Part shown: positions 1 to 7,350 of the stretch, piece after piece
Position numbering within the stretch: position 1 is the stretch's first letter
Layout: each line of letters opens with the position of its first letter
DNA from: Hymenobacter artigasi
GTDB lineage: Bacteria; Bacteroidota; Bacteroidia; Cytophagales; Hymenobacteraceae
DNA length: 64,000 bases
Assembly: GCF_012275535.1 (NCBI RefSeq)
Contig: NZ_JAAVTK010000014.1
Location: forward strand, 1-64,000
Direction: 5' to 3'
Program-made: the position numbers and the translations under genes
The notes under the pieces: model-generated
Seen by the model: the letters and a program-made list of their open reading frames with translations, nothing else
Databases searched by the model: none
Told to the model about the DNA's origin: nothing

Positions 1-99
1 CGACACCTGGTCTCTACATAGGGTAGCCGGCCGGGGTGGTTATCCGAAACCAAGAACGGGGTTTTATCCTATACCCCAAATCTACAGGTCTCTACAATT

Positions 100-1005
100 A
101 TGCTCTCCCATCCCCACGAAGTCTTCCTCGAAGTAGCCCAGCGCCTGAGCTTTACCAAAGCCAGCCAGGCCTTGTTCATCAGCCAGTCGGCGGTGAGCAA
201 GCAGGTGAAGGCGCTGGAGGAGCACTACAAAACCGGCCTCTTCGAGCGCCTGGGCAGCAGCATCCAGCTCACGCCGGCCGGCCTCAAGCTGTACCAGAAG
301 CTGCTGCAGGCCAAGCAGCTGCAGCAGGAGCTGCACCAGGAAATGAGCGCGCTCAGCGCCGATTTTGCGCCCACGCAGCACCTTGTCATCGGGGCCAGCA
401 CCACCATCTCGCTCTATGTGCTGCCGCCGGTGGTGTCGGCCTACCTGCGCCTGCACCCCAACCGCCAGCTTAGCCTCAAAAACCGCAATTCCGATAACAT
501 CCTGCGCGCCTTGCTCGACCATGAAATCGAGCTCGGCATCATCGAAGGCATCCACAAGGTGAGCAACGTGACCTACACGCCCCTGCTCACCGACGATGTA
601 GTGGCCGTGTGCGCCGCCAACAATCCGCTCGAACACCGCACCCTCGAAGTTCACGACCTGCTCAGCACGCCGCTGGCCCTGCGCGAGGCCGGTTCCGGCA
701 CCCTCGCCGTGCTCGAAGAAGCCCTGGCCCGGCACCGCATCAAGCTGGCGGCCCTGCCCGTGCGCGTGCGCCTGGGCGGCACCGAGGCCCTCAAAAACTT
801 CGTGCGCGTGGATACCTGCCTGGCTTTCCTGCCCCGGCAGGCGGTGGTGAAGGAGCTGGCCTCGGGCGAATTCGCAGAGGTAAAAATCAATAATTTCCCC
901 CTGAAACGGGAGTTCAATTTCATCCAGCGCAAGGGCACCGAGAACAACGCGCCCTACAAGGATTTTCTGCAGTTCACGCGCCGCTACTATTCCGATAGGG
1001 CATAG
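100..1005 (+). CDS. LysR-family transcriptional regulator
   Basis: A 301-residue DNA-binding regulator of the LysR family, acting in the cytoplasm. The N-terminal winged helix-turn-helix covers about residues 5-62, with the recognition helix around SQSAVSKQVKALE (29-40). A periplasmic-binding-protein-like effector domain follows from about residue 93 (LVIGASTTISLYVLPP) to the end. The length is typical of the family. The ATG at 100 places the helix-turn-helix at the very N-terminus, as is usual. It lies 167 bp upstream of threonine synthase in the same direction, so an amino-acid-linked effector is possible, but that is only inference from context. The 10-mer GGTCTCTACA occurs twice upstream (9-18 and 87-96). 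Confidence 0.93.
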   Translation: MLSHPHEVFLEVAQRLSFTKASQALFISQSAVSKQVKALEEHYKTGLFERLGSSIQLTPAGLKLYQKLLQAKQLQQELHQEMSALSADFAPTQHLVIGASTTISLYVLPPVVSAYLRLHPNRQLSLKNRNSDNILRALLDHEIELGIIEGIHKVSNVTYTPLLTDDVVAVCAANNPLEHRTLEVHDLLSTPLALREAGSGTLAVLEEALARHRIKLAALPVRVRLGGTEALKNFVRVDTCLAFLPRQAVVKELASGEFAEVKINNFPLKREFNFIQRKGTENNAPYKDFLQFTRRYYSDRA

Positions 1006-1057
1006 GCTATTCCAAATACCCATGCCCGGAAGGCATACCCTGGGTGAAGTCGTTCCG

Positions 1058-1064
1058 TACTTTG
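1058..1064 (+). promoter_or_regulatory. candidate -7 element for thrC
   Basis: GTACTTTG resembles the Bacteroidota -7 element TAnnTTTG. Transcription starting about 7 nt downstream would put the whole inverted octamer repeat at 1076-1169 in the thrC leader. The match is imperfect, with G in the first position. Confidence 0.4.
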
Positions 1065-1075
1065 TGCCATGAAAT

Positions 1076-1169
1076 AGTGAGGTATGAAACGGTGAGATGG
1101 TGGGTTTGACGTTCCATCAACGCCAATAGAAAATCATGCTCGCTAGCTCACCACTTCACCATCTCACCA
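1076..1169. repeat. inverted octamer-repeat locus A, thrC leader
   Basis: The left arm (1076-1104) contains GGTGAGAT GGTGGG units. The right arm (1145-1169), read on the minus strand, is GGTGAGAT GGTGAAGT GGTGAGCT, three clear octamers. The arms are inverted around about 40 nt. The right arm ends 3 nt before the thrC ATG. It belongs to the stop-arm-spacer-arm-start class described in the findings. Confidence 0.75.
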
Positions 1170-1172
1170 ACG

Positions 1173-2375
1173 ATGAAACTGGTCGCTTCCGAATCCCTAT
1201 CCCGCCTGGCCGTGCTCCATTGCTCCGCCTGCGACACCGAATACTCCGCCTTCGACCTGCAACGGGTTTCGGCCTGCTGCCAGGTGCCGCTGGTGGCCGA
1301 TTATGACCTGCACCAGCCCCTCAGCCGCGCCGTCATCGACCAAGCCGATACCTCGATGTGGCGCTATGGCGCGCTGCTGCCGCTGCTGCACGAAGAAAAC
1401 AAAGTCACCCTCGGCGAAGGCCTCACGCCGCTACTGCGCCTGCCGCGCCTGGCCGCCCGCCACGAGCTGGCCCACCTGCTGCTGAAAGACGAAGGCCAGA
1501 ACCCCACCGGCTCCTTTAAGGCGCGCGGCCTGAGCATGGCCGTGTCCAAAGCCAAGGAGATGGGCGTGGAAGGCTGCATTATTCCCACGGCTGGCAACGC
1601 GGGCGTGGCCCTGGCCGCCTACTGCGCCCGCGCCGGCCTGCGCGCCGTGGTGGTGATGCCCCGCCACACCCCCCAGGCTTTCCAGGAAGAATGCCTCTGG
1701 TACGGGGCCGAAGTGGAGCTCGTCGATGGCCTCATCAGCGACTGCGGGGCCCGCGTGCGCCAGCGCAACGCCGACGGCGCCCTGCTCGACATCTCGACCC
1801 TGAAAGAGCCCTACCGCCTCGAAGGCAAGAAAACCATGGGCTACGAAATTGCCGAACAGCTGAACTGGACGCTGCCCGACGTGCTGCTCTACCCCGCTGG
1901 CGGCGGTACCGGCCTCATCGGCATCTGGAAAGCCTTCCAGGAAATGAAGCAGCTCGGCTGGCTCGCCCCCCATGTGAAACTGCCGCGCATGGTGGCCGTG
2001 CAGGCCGAAAACTGCTGCCCGCTCCTCGAAACGTACGAGGGCCGCCAGCCCAACTGCCACAACTACCACGGCCACGCTACGCTGGCCAACGGCCTGGCCG
2101 TGCCCCACCCGCTGGGTGAAAACATGATGCTCCGCGTGCTCCGCGAGTCGCACGGCACGGTGGTGAGCGTGAGCGAAGAAGGCATGCTGGACGGCATGCG
2201 CGACCTCGGCCACCAGGAAGGCCTGTTCGTGGCCCCCGAAGGCGGCGCGGTGTGGACGGCCGCCCGCCAGCTCCTGGCTACCGGCGCCATTCATCCCGAC
2301 GAGAAAATCCTGCTCCTGAACACCGGCAACGGCCAGAAATACATGGACAACGTGGCCGGCCGGGCCCGGGGGTAG
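1173..2375 (+). CDS. thrC: threonine synthase
   Basis: A PLP-dependent enzyme converting O-phospho-L-homoserine to L-threonine, the last step of threonine synthesis. The lysine expected to form the PLP Schiff base is K116 in NPTGSFKARG (110-119). GEGLTPL (81-87), the phosphate-binding PTAGNAG (139-144) and a later glycine loop GGGTG complete the fold-type II pattern. The N-terminus carries cysteines C17, C20, C35 and C36, a small zinc-ribbon-like segment seen in some threonine synthases. The 400-residue length is normal. The ATG follows the octamer-repeat leader directly. A LysR gene lies upstream and a glycosyltransferase fusion follows after another inverted repeat. Confidence 0.93.
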   Translation: MKLVASESLSRLAVLHCSACDTEYSAFDLQRVSACCQVPLVADYDLHQPLSRAVIDQADTSMWRYGALLPLLHEENKVTLGEGLTPLLRLPRLAARHELAHLLLKDEGQNPTGSFKARGLSMAVSKAKEMGVEGCIIPTAGNAGVALAAYCARAGLRAVVVMPRHTPQAFQEECLWYGAEVELVDGLISDCGARVRQRNADGALLDISTLKEPYRLEGKKTMGYEIAEQLNWTLPDVLLYPAGGGTGLIGIWKAFQEMKQLGWLAPHVKLPRMVAVQAENCCPLLETYEGRQPNCHNYHGHATLANGLAVPHPLGENMMLRVLRESHGTVVSVSEEGMLDGMRDLGHQEGLFVAPEGGAVWTAARQLLATGAIHPDEKILLLNTGNGQKYMDNVAGRARG

Positions 2376-2378
2376 TTG

Positions 2379-2472
2379 GAAAGGGTAGGAGGGTAGGAGG
2401 GTAGAAAGGTGAGAGTTGATATTGCAACAACACAACTCCCACCCTCCTACCCCCATACCCTCTTACCCTTTC
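2379..2472. repeat. inverted octamer-repeat locus B, thrC to glycosyltransferase gap
   Basis: Two 40-nt arms, 2379-2418 and 2433-2472, lie around a 14-nt spacer and match at 34 of 40 positions when inverted. Each arm reads GAAA, four octamers of the type GGGTAGGA, then GTTG. The left arm begins 3 nt after the thrC stop codon. The right arm ends 26 nt before the next ATG. The unit-by-unit correspondence of the two arms is very clear. Confidence 0.85.
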
Positions 2473-2486
2473 AAGCCGCTCGGCAA

Positions 2487-2494
2487 TACCTTTG
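2487..2494 (+). promoter_or_regulatory. -7 promoter element next to start codon
   Basis: TACCTTTG, an exact TAnnTTTG match, is followed by CCCC and the ATG at 2499. Initiation at the usual distance would give a leaderless or nearly leaderless mRNA. It lies just after the right arm of the octamer repeat. Confidence 0.6.
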
Positions 2495-2498
2495 CCCC

Positions 2499-4331
2499 AT
2501 GCGCATTCTCCACGTTCTTTCGGCTGAGTTTTTTGCGGGCTCCGTGGCCTATGCCGTGCAACTGGCCGAAGCCCACCGCGCCCAGGGCCACCAGGTATGG
2601 GTAGTGGCCGATGCCGATAAGCTGCCCACCGGGGCCACGCTGGTGTGGGCCGGCATCAGCAACCGCAGCTACCGGCAGCGGCTGCGCAACGCCCGCATCA
2701 TCCGCCAGCTTGTTAAAAAAGAACGGATTGATGTCGTGCACTGCCACTCGCGGGCAGCCAGCTGGGTGAGCTATTTCGCCCTGCGCGGCTTGGCGGTGCC
2801 GCTGGTGAGCACCGTGCACGGCCGCCAGCACCTGCACACTTCCACGTCGCTGCTCGATGTGTACGGCGACAAAGTCATTGCCATTTGTGCCAATCTGCGC
2901 GAGCACCTCATCAGCGAGGTGAAGATGGACGCCGCCAAAATCGAGGCCATTCCCAACGGGGTAGCATTCGGGAACGAAGAACTGGCAAGCGAGGATTTCG
3001 CCTTGCGAATTTCCTTCATCGGGCGCTTCAATGGGGGCAAGGGCGAGCGGGCGGCGGCGCTGCTGGCACAGGTGTTCCCGGCCTTGCTGCGCGAGTTTCC
3101 GGCGTTGCGGGTGGCCCTCATCGGCGGTGAGCTGGAACACTTGCCGGCGGCGGGCAAAACGGCCCTGGCGCAGCTTCAGGCCGATTTTGGTGAGCGTATT
3201 GAGGTGGTGGGTTTCAGTGATGACGTACCCGGCTGGCTGGCCTGCACCACGCTGGTAATTGGGGCGGGGCGGGTGGCCATTGAGGCGCTGGGCGCGGGCC
3301 GGCCCGTGCTGGCGCTGGGCGAAGCCAGCTACGAGGGCCTCGTCACAGAAGATACTTTTGCCCCGGCGGCAGCGTCTAATTTCGGCGACATTGCGGCCCG
3401 GCTAAGCGCCTCGGAAGTCGATTTTGCTGCCCTGCTGGTCGATGCGCAAGGCTTTTTGCGGCAGCCGCAGGCGGTGCCGGCCGCGCTCCGGCAGCAGGTG
3501 CAGGCACACTACAGCCTAGCCACCATTGCGGCGCGGGTGCTGGAGGTGTACCAGGCCGCCCGAATGCAAAAAGCCGTCCCTGGCTTTATTCCGGTGCTGA
3601 TGTACCACAAAATCCCCGATGCGCCGCTGGCCACCAAGCACCATATTTACGTCACGAAGGACAATTTTGAAAAGCACCTGGCTTATTTCAAAAAGCAGAA
3701 TCTAACGCCCATAACGTTTGCCGATTATTTGAAATATGCAAACGGTGAACGGTCCTTGGCTGATTTTCCAGCGCGCCCCATCATCCTCACGTTCGACGAC
3801 GGCTATACCGATAACTACACCAACCTGCTGCCCCTGATGCAGCACTACGGCTACCGGGGCGTGCTGTATTTGTTGGGCGATGCCGACGTGCGCCACAACC
3901 AATGGGACCTGGTCGCTGACCCCACCGAGCCCCGCTCCGACATAATGGACCTGGCCCAAAAACGGGCTTTCGTGGCTGCCGGCTGGGAAATCGGCGCGCA
4001 CACCATGTCGCACCCGCGCCTCACCACGTTGCCGCTGCCCGAAGCCGCCGCCGAAATCCAGCGCAGCAAAGCCGCCCTCGAAGCCGACCTGCAAACCGAA
4101 ATAGTGACCTTCGCCTACCCCTACGGCGACCTGAACGAAGCCGTGAAAGACACCGTGCGCGAAGCCGGTTTCGCCTTGGGCATAGCCACCGACACCGGTG
4201 GCCTCACCATTGAGGCCGACCGCATGCAGGTGTTCCGGGTGAACATGTTTCCGAACGAATCCACCAGCAGCCTGTTCAAAAAAACCTCGCCCTGGTACCG
4301 CAAATACTACCGCTGGAAGCGCGGAAAGTAA
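2499..4331 (+). CDS. glycosyltransferase (GT4) fused to polysaccharide deacetylase
   Basis: A 610-residue two-domain protein for cell-surface polysaccharide work. Residues 1 to about 360 form a GT-B glycosyltransferase of GT4 type: an N-terminal Rossmann segment (MRILHVLSAEFFAGS), VVHCHSRAA, STVHGRQH and a donor-side helix (IEALGAGRPVLALGE). Residues 365-610 form a NodB deacetylase: TFDDGY (431-436, metal and catalytic Asp 433/434), HTMSH (501-505, metal-binding His) and YPYGD. The ATG at 2499 follows TACCTTTG and begins the natural GT Rossmann strand. The open frame extends 30 codons further upstream, but only through repeat sequence. The fusion suggests a glycan that is extended and deacetylated by one protein; the substrate is unknown. 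Confidence 0.9.
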   Translation: MRILHVLSAEFFAGSVAYAVQLAEAHRAQGHQVWVVADADKLPTGATLVWAGISNRSYRQRLRNARIIRQLVKKERIDVVHCHSRAASWVSYFALRGLAVPLVSTVHGRQHLHTSTSLLDVYGDKVIAICANLREHLISEVKMDAAKIEAIPNGVAFGNEELASEDFALRISFIGRFNGGKGERAAALLAQVFPALLREFPALRVALIGGELEHLPAAGKTALAQLQADFGERIEVVGFSDDVPGWLACTTLVIGAGRVAIEALGAGRPVLALGEASYEGLVTEDTFAPAAASNFGDIAARLSASEVDFAALLVDAQGFLRQPQAVPAALRQQVQAHYSLATIAARVLEVYQAARMQKAVPGFIPVLMYHKIPDAPLATKHHIYVTKDNFEKHLAYFKKQNLTPITFADYLKYANGERSLADFPARPIILTFDDGYTDNYTNLLPLMQHYGYRGVLYLLGDADVRHNQWDLVADPTEPRSDIMDLAQKRAFVAAGWEIGAHTMSHPRLTTLPLPEAAAEIQRSKAALEADLQTEIVTFAYPYGDLNEAVKDTVREAGFALGIATDTGGLTIEADRMQVFRVNMFPNESTSSLFKKTSPWYRKYYRWKRGK

Positions 4332-4357
4332 GCCTGCCGCTGGTGAAACAGCCGCTT

Positions 4358-4624
4358 TTACGAAATCAATTCGGCCAGCACCCGCTGCCCTTCTTCTTCG
4401 CTCACACCCTCAATCTCCAGCTTTTTGAACGGGGCCGTGTGCCCGCTCAGCAGCAGCACGCGGCTTTTGGGCACGGCAAAAACGGTGGCCAGAAAGGCCA
4501 GCAGCACGGCATTGGCCTGGCCTTCCTGGGGCGGCGCTTTCAGGCGCACGGTCAGGGTGCCATCGGCGGCGCGCAGCAGCTGGTTTTGGCGGGAGTTGGG
4601 CTTGGCCCGCAGGTGCAGAATCAT
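4358..4624 (-). CDS. DUF167 (YggU-type) protein
   Basis: A small soluble protein of 88 residues from the ATG at 4624. It matches the DUF167/YggU fold: MILHLRAKPNSRQNQL, VRLKAPPQEGQANAVLLAFLA and a C-terminal LEIEGVSEEEGQRVLAEL. The family's biochemical role is not established. A TTG eight codons upstream (4648) would extend the frame, but the first strand of the fold begins at the ATG and an A-rich stretch precedes it. It lies just downstream of the endonuclease III-like gene on the same strand and converges with the glycosyltransferase fusion after only 26 bp. Confidence 0.85.
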   Translation of the reverse strand: MILHLRAKPNSRQNQLLRAADGTLTVRLKAPPQEGQANAVLLAFLATVFAVPKSRVLLLSGHTAPFKKLEIEGVSEEEGQRVLAELIS

Positions 4625-4693
4625 GCTTTTATTTAGTGTTGGGGGCAATAAAGAATACCATGCTGAGCGAAGTCGAAGCGTGATGTTCTTTAA

Positions 4694-5452
4694 TTATCCG
4701 GCAGCCTTACCGCCCAGCCGCGCCTGCCCAAACGGGCACTGGTCGAGCACCACGCAGCGCCCGCAGGCCGGCGAGGAGAAATAGCAGCATTTCTGGCCGT
4801 GGAACATGAGCGCCTCGTGGTGGTCGTACACCTGCTGGGCATCCCAGCCGGGCGGGAGCAGGGCTTCGAGCAGCTTGTGGGCCGGCCCTTCGCCCACCTT
4901 CGGCCCGATGAGGCCCAGGCGCTGCGCCACGCGGTGGTGGTGGCTATCCACGGGCATGGCCGGAATGCGCAGCGTGCTGAACAGAAGCGTAGCGGCGCTG
5001 GTTTTTGGCCCCACGCCGCTGATGCTTTCCAGCCAGGCGCGGGCTTCGGGAATGGGCATTTCGGCCAGGAAATCCAGCGCACACGGCGCATCGGTGCCGC
5101 AGCGCTCGCTGATTTCGCGCAGCACGGCCTGAATGCGCGGGGCCTTTTGCTCGGGCCAGGTGCAGGCCCGAATGGCATGCTGCACGGCCTCGGTGGGCGC
5201 GTCGCGCACGGCCTCCCAGGTGGGAAACGTGGCCCGCAATTCCTGGTAGGCCCGGTGGGAATCGGCGTTTTTGGTGCGGTGCGAAAGCAGGGCACTCACC
5301 AGCTCGCTCAGCGGGTCTTTGGTGCTGAAAAACGGAAAAGGAGCCCCGTACTCGGCGCATAGCCGCCCATGGACCAATAAGGCTTTGGCTTGGCGGGCAG
5401 CAAAATCGGCGGCCTGCGCTTCGGCAGTGGCGGTAGCAGCGGCAGTTTTCAT
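4694..5452 (-). CDS. endonuclease III-family DNA glycosylase
   Basis: A base-excision repair protein of the HhH-GPD superfamily, 252 residues. The helix-hairpin-helix SGVGPKTSAA holds the lysine (K150) used by bifunctional glycosylase/lyases. VDSHHHRVAQRLG holds the conserved catalytic aspartate D169. The C-terminal C223-x6-C230-x2-C233-x5-C239 pattern is the [4Fe-4S] loop. All key residues of Nth are present, so oxidised-pyrimidine removal with AP lyase activity is the likely reaction. It is longer than Nth (about 210) by an N-terminal extension. The ATG at 5452 is the first good start. A long palindrome (5516-5643) lies upstream. Confidence 0.88.
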   Translation of the reverse strand: MKTAAATATAEAQAADFAARQAKALLVHGRLCAEYGAPFPFFSTKDPLSELVSALLSHRTKNADSHRAYQELRATFPTWEAVRDAPTEAVQHAIRACTWPEQKAPRIQAVLREISERCGTDAPCALDFLAEMPIPEARAWLESISGVGPKTSAATLLFSTLRIPAMPVDSHHHRVAQRLGLIGPKVGEGPAHKLLEALLPPGWDAQQVYDHHEALMFHGQKCCYFSSPACGRCVVLDQCPFGQARLGGKAAG

Positions 5453-5515
5453 GCCCGGGCCTACGCGGCGAGCTGGGGTGGTGTTACGCTGCGCTTAATG
5501 AAGAATGAAAGCAAC

Positions 5516-5643
5516 TGTCATCCTGAGCTTGCGAAGGACCTTATCACGCCAAAACGACTTGCAGTAATTAATATGGTGCAAGTCGTTTTGGCGTGATGAG
5601 GTCCTTCGTTTCTGCTTCTAAACGCAGAATGCTCCGGATGACA
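5516..5643. repeat. long palindromic element (GTCATCCTGAG type)
   Basis: The inner arms 5532-5563 and 5577-5608 match at 31 of 32 positions around the loop GTAATTAATATGG. Outer TGTCATCC (5516-5523) and GGATGACA (5636-5643) close the element. The right side has extra sequence (TTCTGC...GCAGAA) where the mirror of CTGAGCTTG would be expected. It lies between two minus-strand genes, upstream of the endonuclease III-like gene. Confidence 0.85.
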
Positions 5644-5646
5644 ATC

Positions 5647-6627
5647 TCACCGCGTCGAGTTATAAAGCGCAATGGCCTGGCGCTGGTTATTAGACTGCTT
5701 GCTTTGCAGCACGATGGGCACGATAAGCACCGGAATAGCCGCGTAAACCAGTGGCGAAATGCCGGCCTGGCCATCGCCGGGGCGCAGCGACTGAAACAGT
5801 CCGGCCACCAGCAGCCCGCCGCCCACCACGTAGCTGCCCAGCGTGAGGCGCTGGTAACGACGCGAATCCAGCAGCAGCTCCTGCGACCCGGCATTGTCGC
5901 GGGTGGCCAGCATCAGGTTGTTGTTGGTCAGGTTTTGAATGGGGCCATTGTCTTTGGAAAAATATTCGGTTTTCACGGTGCGGTAGCCGCCGTAAGGGTA
6001 GCCGCCAAACCCGCCGTAGCCCATGCCATAGCCGCCGTAGCCATAGCCCGGGTAGCCCCCAAAGCCGCCCGGCCCCGAGCTGTACTGCGAGGAAGTGATG
6101 GAATACAGGCTGATGCGCCCGGTTTTTTCGCGGCGCAGCGTGGTTTCCCGCGAGGAGTTGGGCAGCGTGGTGCGCACGTAGTGGCCGGTTTCATCCTCGT
6201 AAAACCCGATTTCCGCCAGCTCAAACTTCTGCCGCCCATCCAGCAGCAGATAGGAGCGGCCGAAGAGCGGATTCTTCGTTTCCACGTCATTGGCAGAATA
6301 TATCATCCCGTTTTTTAGGCCCACCTGGAAGCGGGGCGCGCGGGTATTATTGCCCGGCAGCTGGCCGGCCGGCGTGGGGGCATACACGGGAGCCGGTGCG
6401 GCCATGGGGCCGGGCAGCGGCGCCGTTACCGCAGAACGGCGCGAAGAATCGGGCGGGGCCACGGGCACGGTTTCCAGCTGGCGCGGGGCTGGGGCCGGGC
6501 GGGGCCGCACGGGCGTGGGCATGGCTGGCGGCGCACCCAGCTGGCGGGGGCCATCGTCCTGGGCCTGCGCCGCGCGCCCACCCAGCAAAACCAGCAGCAG
6601 GGCCGGATATAAAACGGGAATTTTCAT
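5647..6627 (-). CDS. secreted/membrane protein, Pro-rich then Gly-Tyr-rich
   Basis: I do not recognise a family. The 326-residue protein from the ATG at 6627 starts with a signal peptide (MKIPVLYPALLLVLLGGRAAQAQ). A proline/alanine-rich stretch covers about residues 25-85. A compact middle part follows (FQVGLKNGMIYSANDVETKN), then a Gly/Tyr-rich segment of GGY and GYG repeats. Near the C-terminus is one strongly hydrophobic helix (SPLVYAAIPVLIVPIVLQS). It is likely envelope-located. An upstream start adds five residues (MLSFR), but MKIP gives a better signal peptide. TACCTTG lies upstream of the start and may be its promoter. Confidence 0.75.
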   Translation of the reverse strand: MKIPVLYPALLLVLLGGRAAQAQDDGPRQLGAPPAMPTPVRPRPAPAPRQLETVPVAPPDSSRRSAVTAPLPGPMAAPAPVYAPTPAGQLPGNNTRAPRFQVGLKNGMIYSANDVETKNPLFGRSYLLLDGRQKFELAEIGFYEDETGHYVRTTLPNSSRETTLRREKTGRISLYSITSSQYSSGPGGFGGYPGYGYGGYGMGYGGFGGYPYGGYRTVKTEYFSKDNGPIQNLTNNNLMLATRDNAGSQELLLDSRRYQRLTLGSYVVGGGLLVAGLFQSLRPGDGQAGISPLVYAAIPVLIVPIVLQSKQSNNQRQAIALYNSTR

Positions 6628-6820
6628 ACGGAAGGACAGCAATTAGGACCAACAGGCCGAACAAGGTACCCATGTCCCGCCAATAATACCGAACCACGCG
6701 CCGCCGCCCCGCAATAGGACCGGCAAACCGCGAAAACCGAACGTTGGGAAACGCCAGCAAATTCCGCACTTGTATCGTGAAGCGCAAGTGAACCCGCAAT
6801 CGTGCCGGCCCCGCCCGGCG

Positions 6821-7231
6821 CTACTTGAGCAGCTTCTCTAGCAGGCTTAGGCTGTCCGACAGGTCGTTGCCGGTTTCAAAGTCCAGCGGCTTCAGAATAT
6901 AGCCGCTCACACCCAAGGTAGTAGCGTCGGCGCGGTCCTCCTCCATGCTGGAAGTAGTGGTAATGAATACCGGAATGTGATGAAATTCGGGGTTGCCGCG
7001 CAGCTCGGTCAGAAATTCGATGCCGTTCATGCGGGGCATGTTCAGGTCGAGCAGAATGACTTCGGGCAGGGGGCGCAGGGCCTCCGCGCCGTTGCGGCCC
7101 AGGAGCAGGTCCAGGGCCTCCTCGCCGTTGAAGGCGGTGTGCAACTGGTGCGGTACGTTGAATTTGGCGAAGGATTTTTCCGCCGTCATCGTATCAAAAA
7201 TATCGTCTTCGACTAGTAAAACAGAGCGCAT
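6821..7231 (-). CDS. single-domain response regulator (Rcp1-like)
   Basis: A 136-residue CheY-like receiver without an output domain. The acidic pair is D9/D10. The phosphoacceptor is D62 in ILLDLNMPRMNG. The switch threonines lie in FITTTSSMEED and the conserved lysine in GYILKPLD. The extended form, with the GRNGAEALRPLPEVILLDLN segment, is typical of Rcp1-type regulators paired with phytochrome-like kinases. It follows the histidine kinase gene on the same strand after 119 bp holding a perfect 23-bp inverted repeat, so the two probably form a two-component pair. Signalling must pass by protein-protein contact or phosphotransfer. Confidence 0.92.
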   Translation of the reverse strand: MRSVLLVEDDIFDTMTAEKSFAKFNVPHQLHTAFNGEEALDLLLGRNGAEALRPLPEVILLDLNMPRMNGIEFLTELRGNPEFHHIPVFITTTSSMEEDRADATTLGVSGYILKPLDFETGNDLSDSLSLLEKLLK

Positions 7232-7267
7232 AAGTAGGTAATGATTAGTGGGTAGCTATAAGCTCGC

Positions 7268-7324
7268 CCGTCATTTTTAGCTGTCATCCTAAAGCTTGCG
7301 AAGGATGACAGCTAAAAATGACGG
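7268..7324. repeat. 23-bp perfect inverted repeat between kinase and regulator genes
   Basis: Arms 7268-7290 and 7302-7324 are perfect inverted copies around an 11-nt loop (AAAGCTTGCGA). The inner part TCATCCTAAAGCTTGCGAAG resembles the TCATCCTGAGCTTGCGAAGG end of the element at 5516-5643. In the transcript it would form a very stable hairpin between the kinase and regulator cistrons. Confidence 0.85.
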
Positions 7325-7350
7325 TTCTGCTCGCCGTTATTGAAATTGCC

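Noticed and set aside
9..96. Direct repeat GGTCTCTACA upstream of the LysR gene
   Set aside because: Two 10-mers 78 nt apart, without a clear T-N11-A site; too little to call an operator.
4660..4684. Single CATGCTGAGCGAAG segment near the DUF167 gene
   Set aside because: Resembles one end of the palindrome family but has no inverted partner, so it was not listed as an element.
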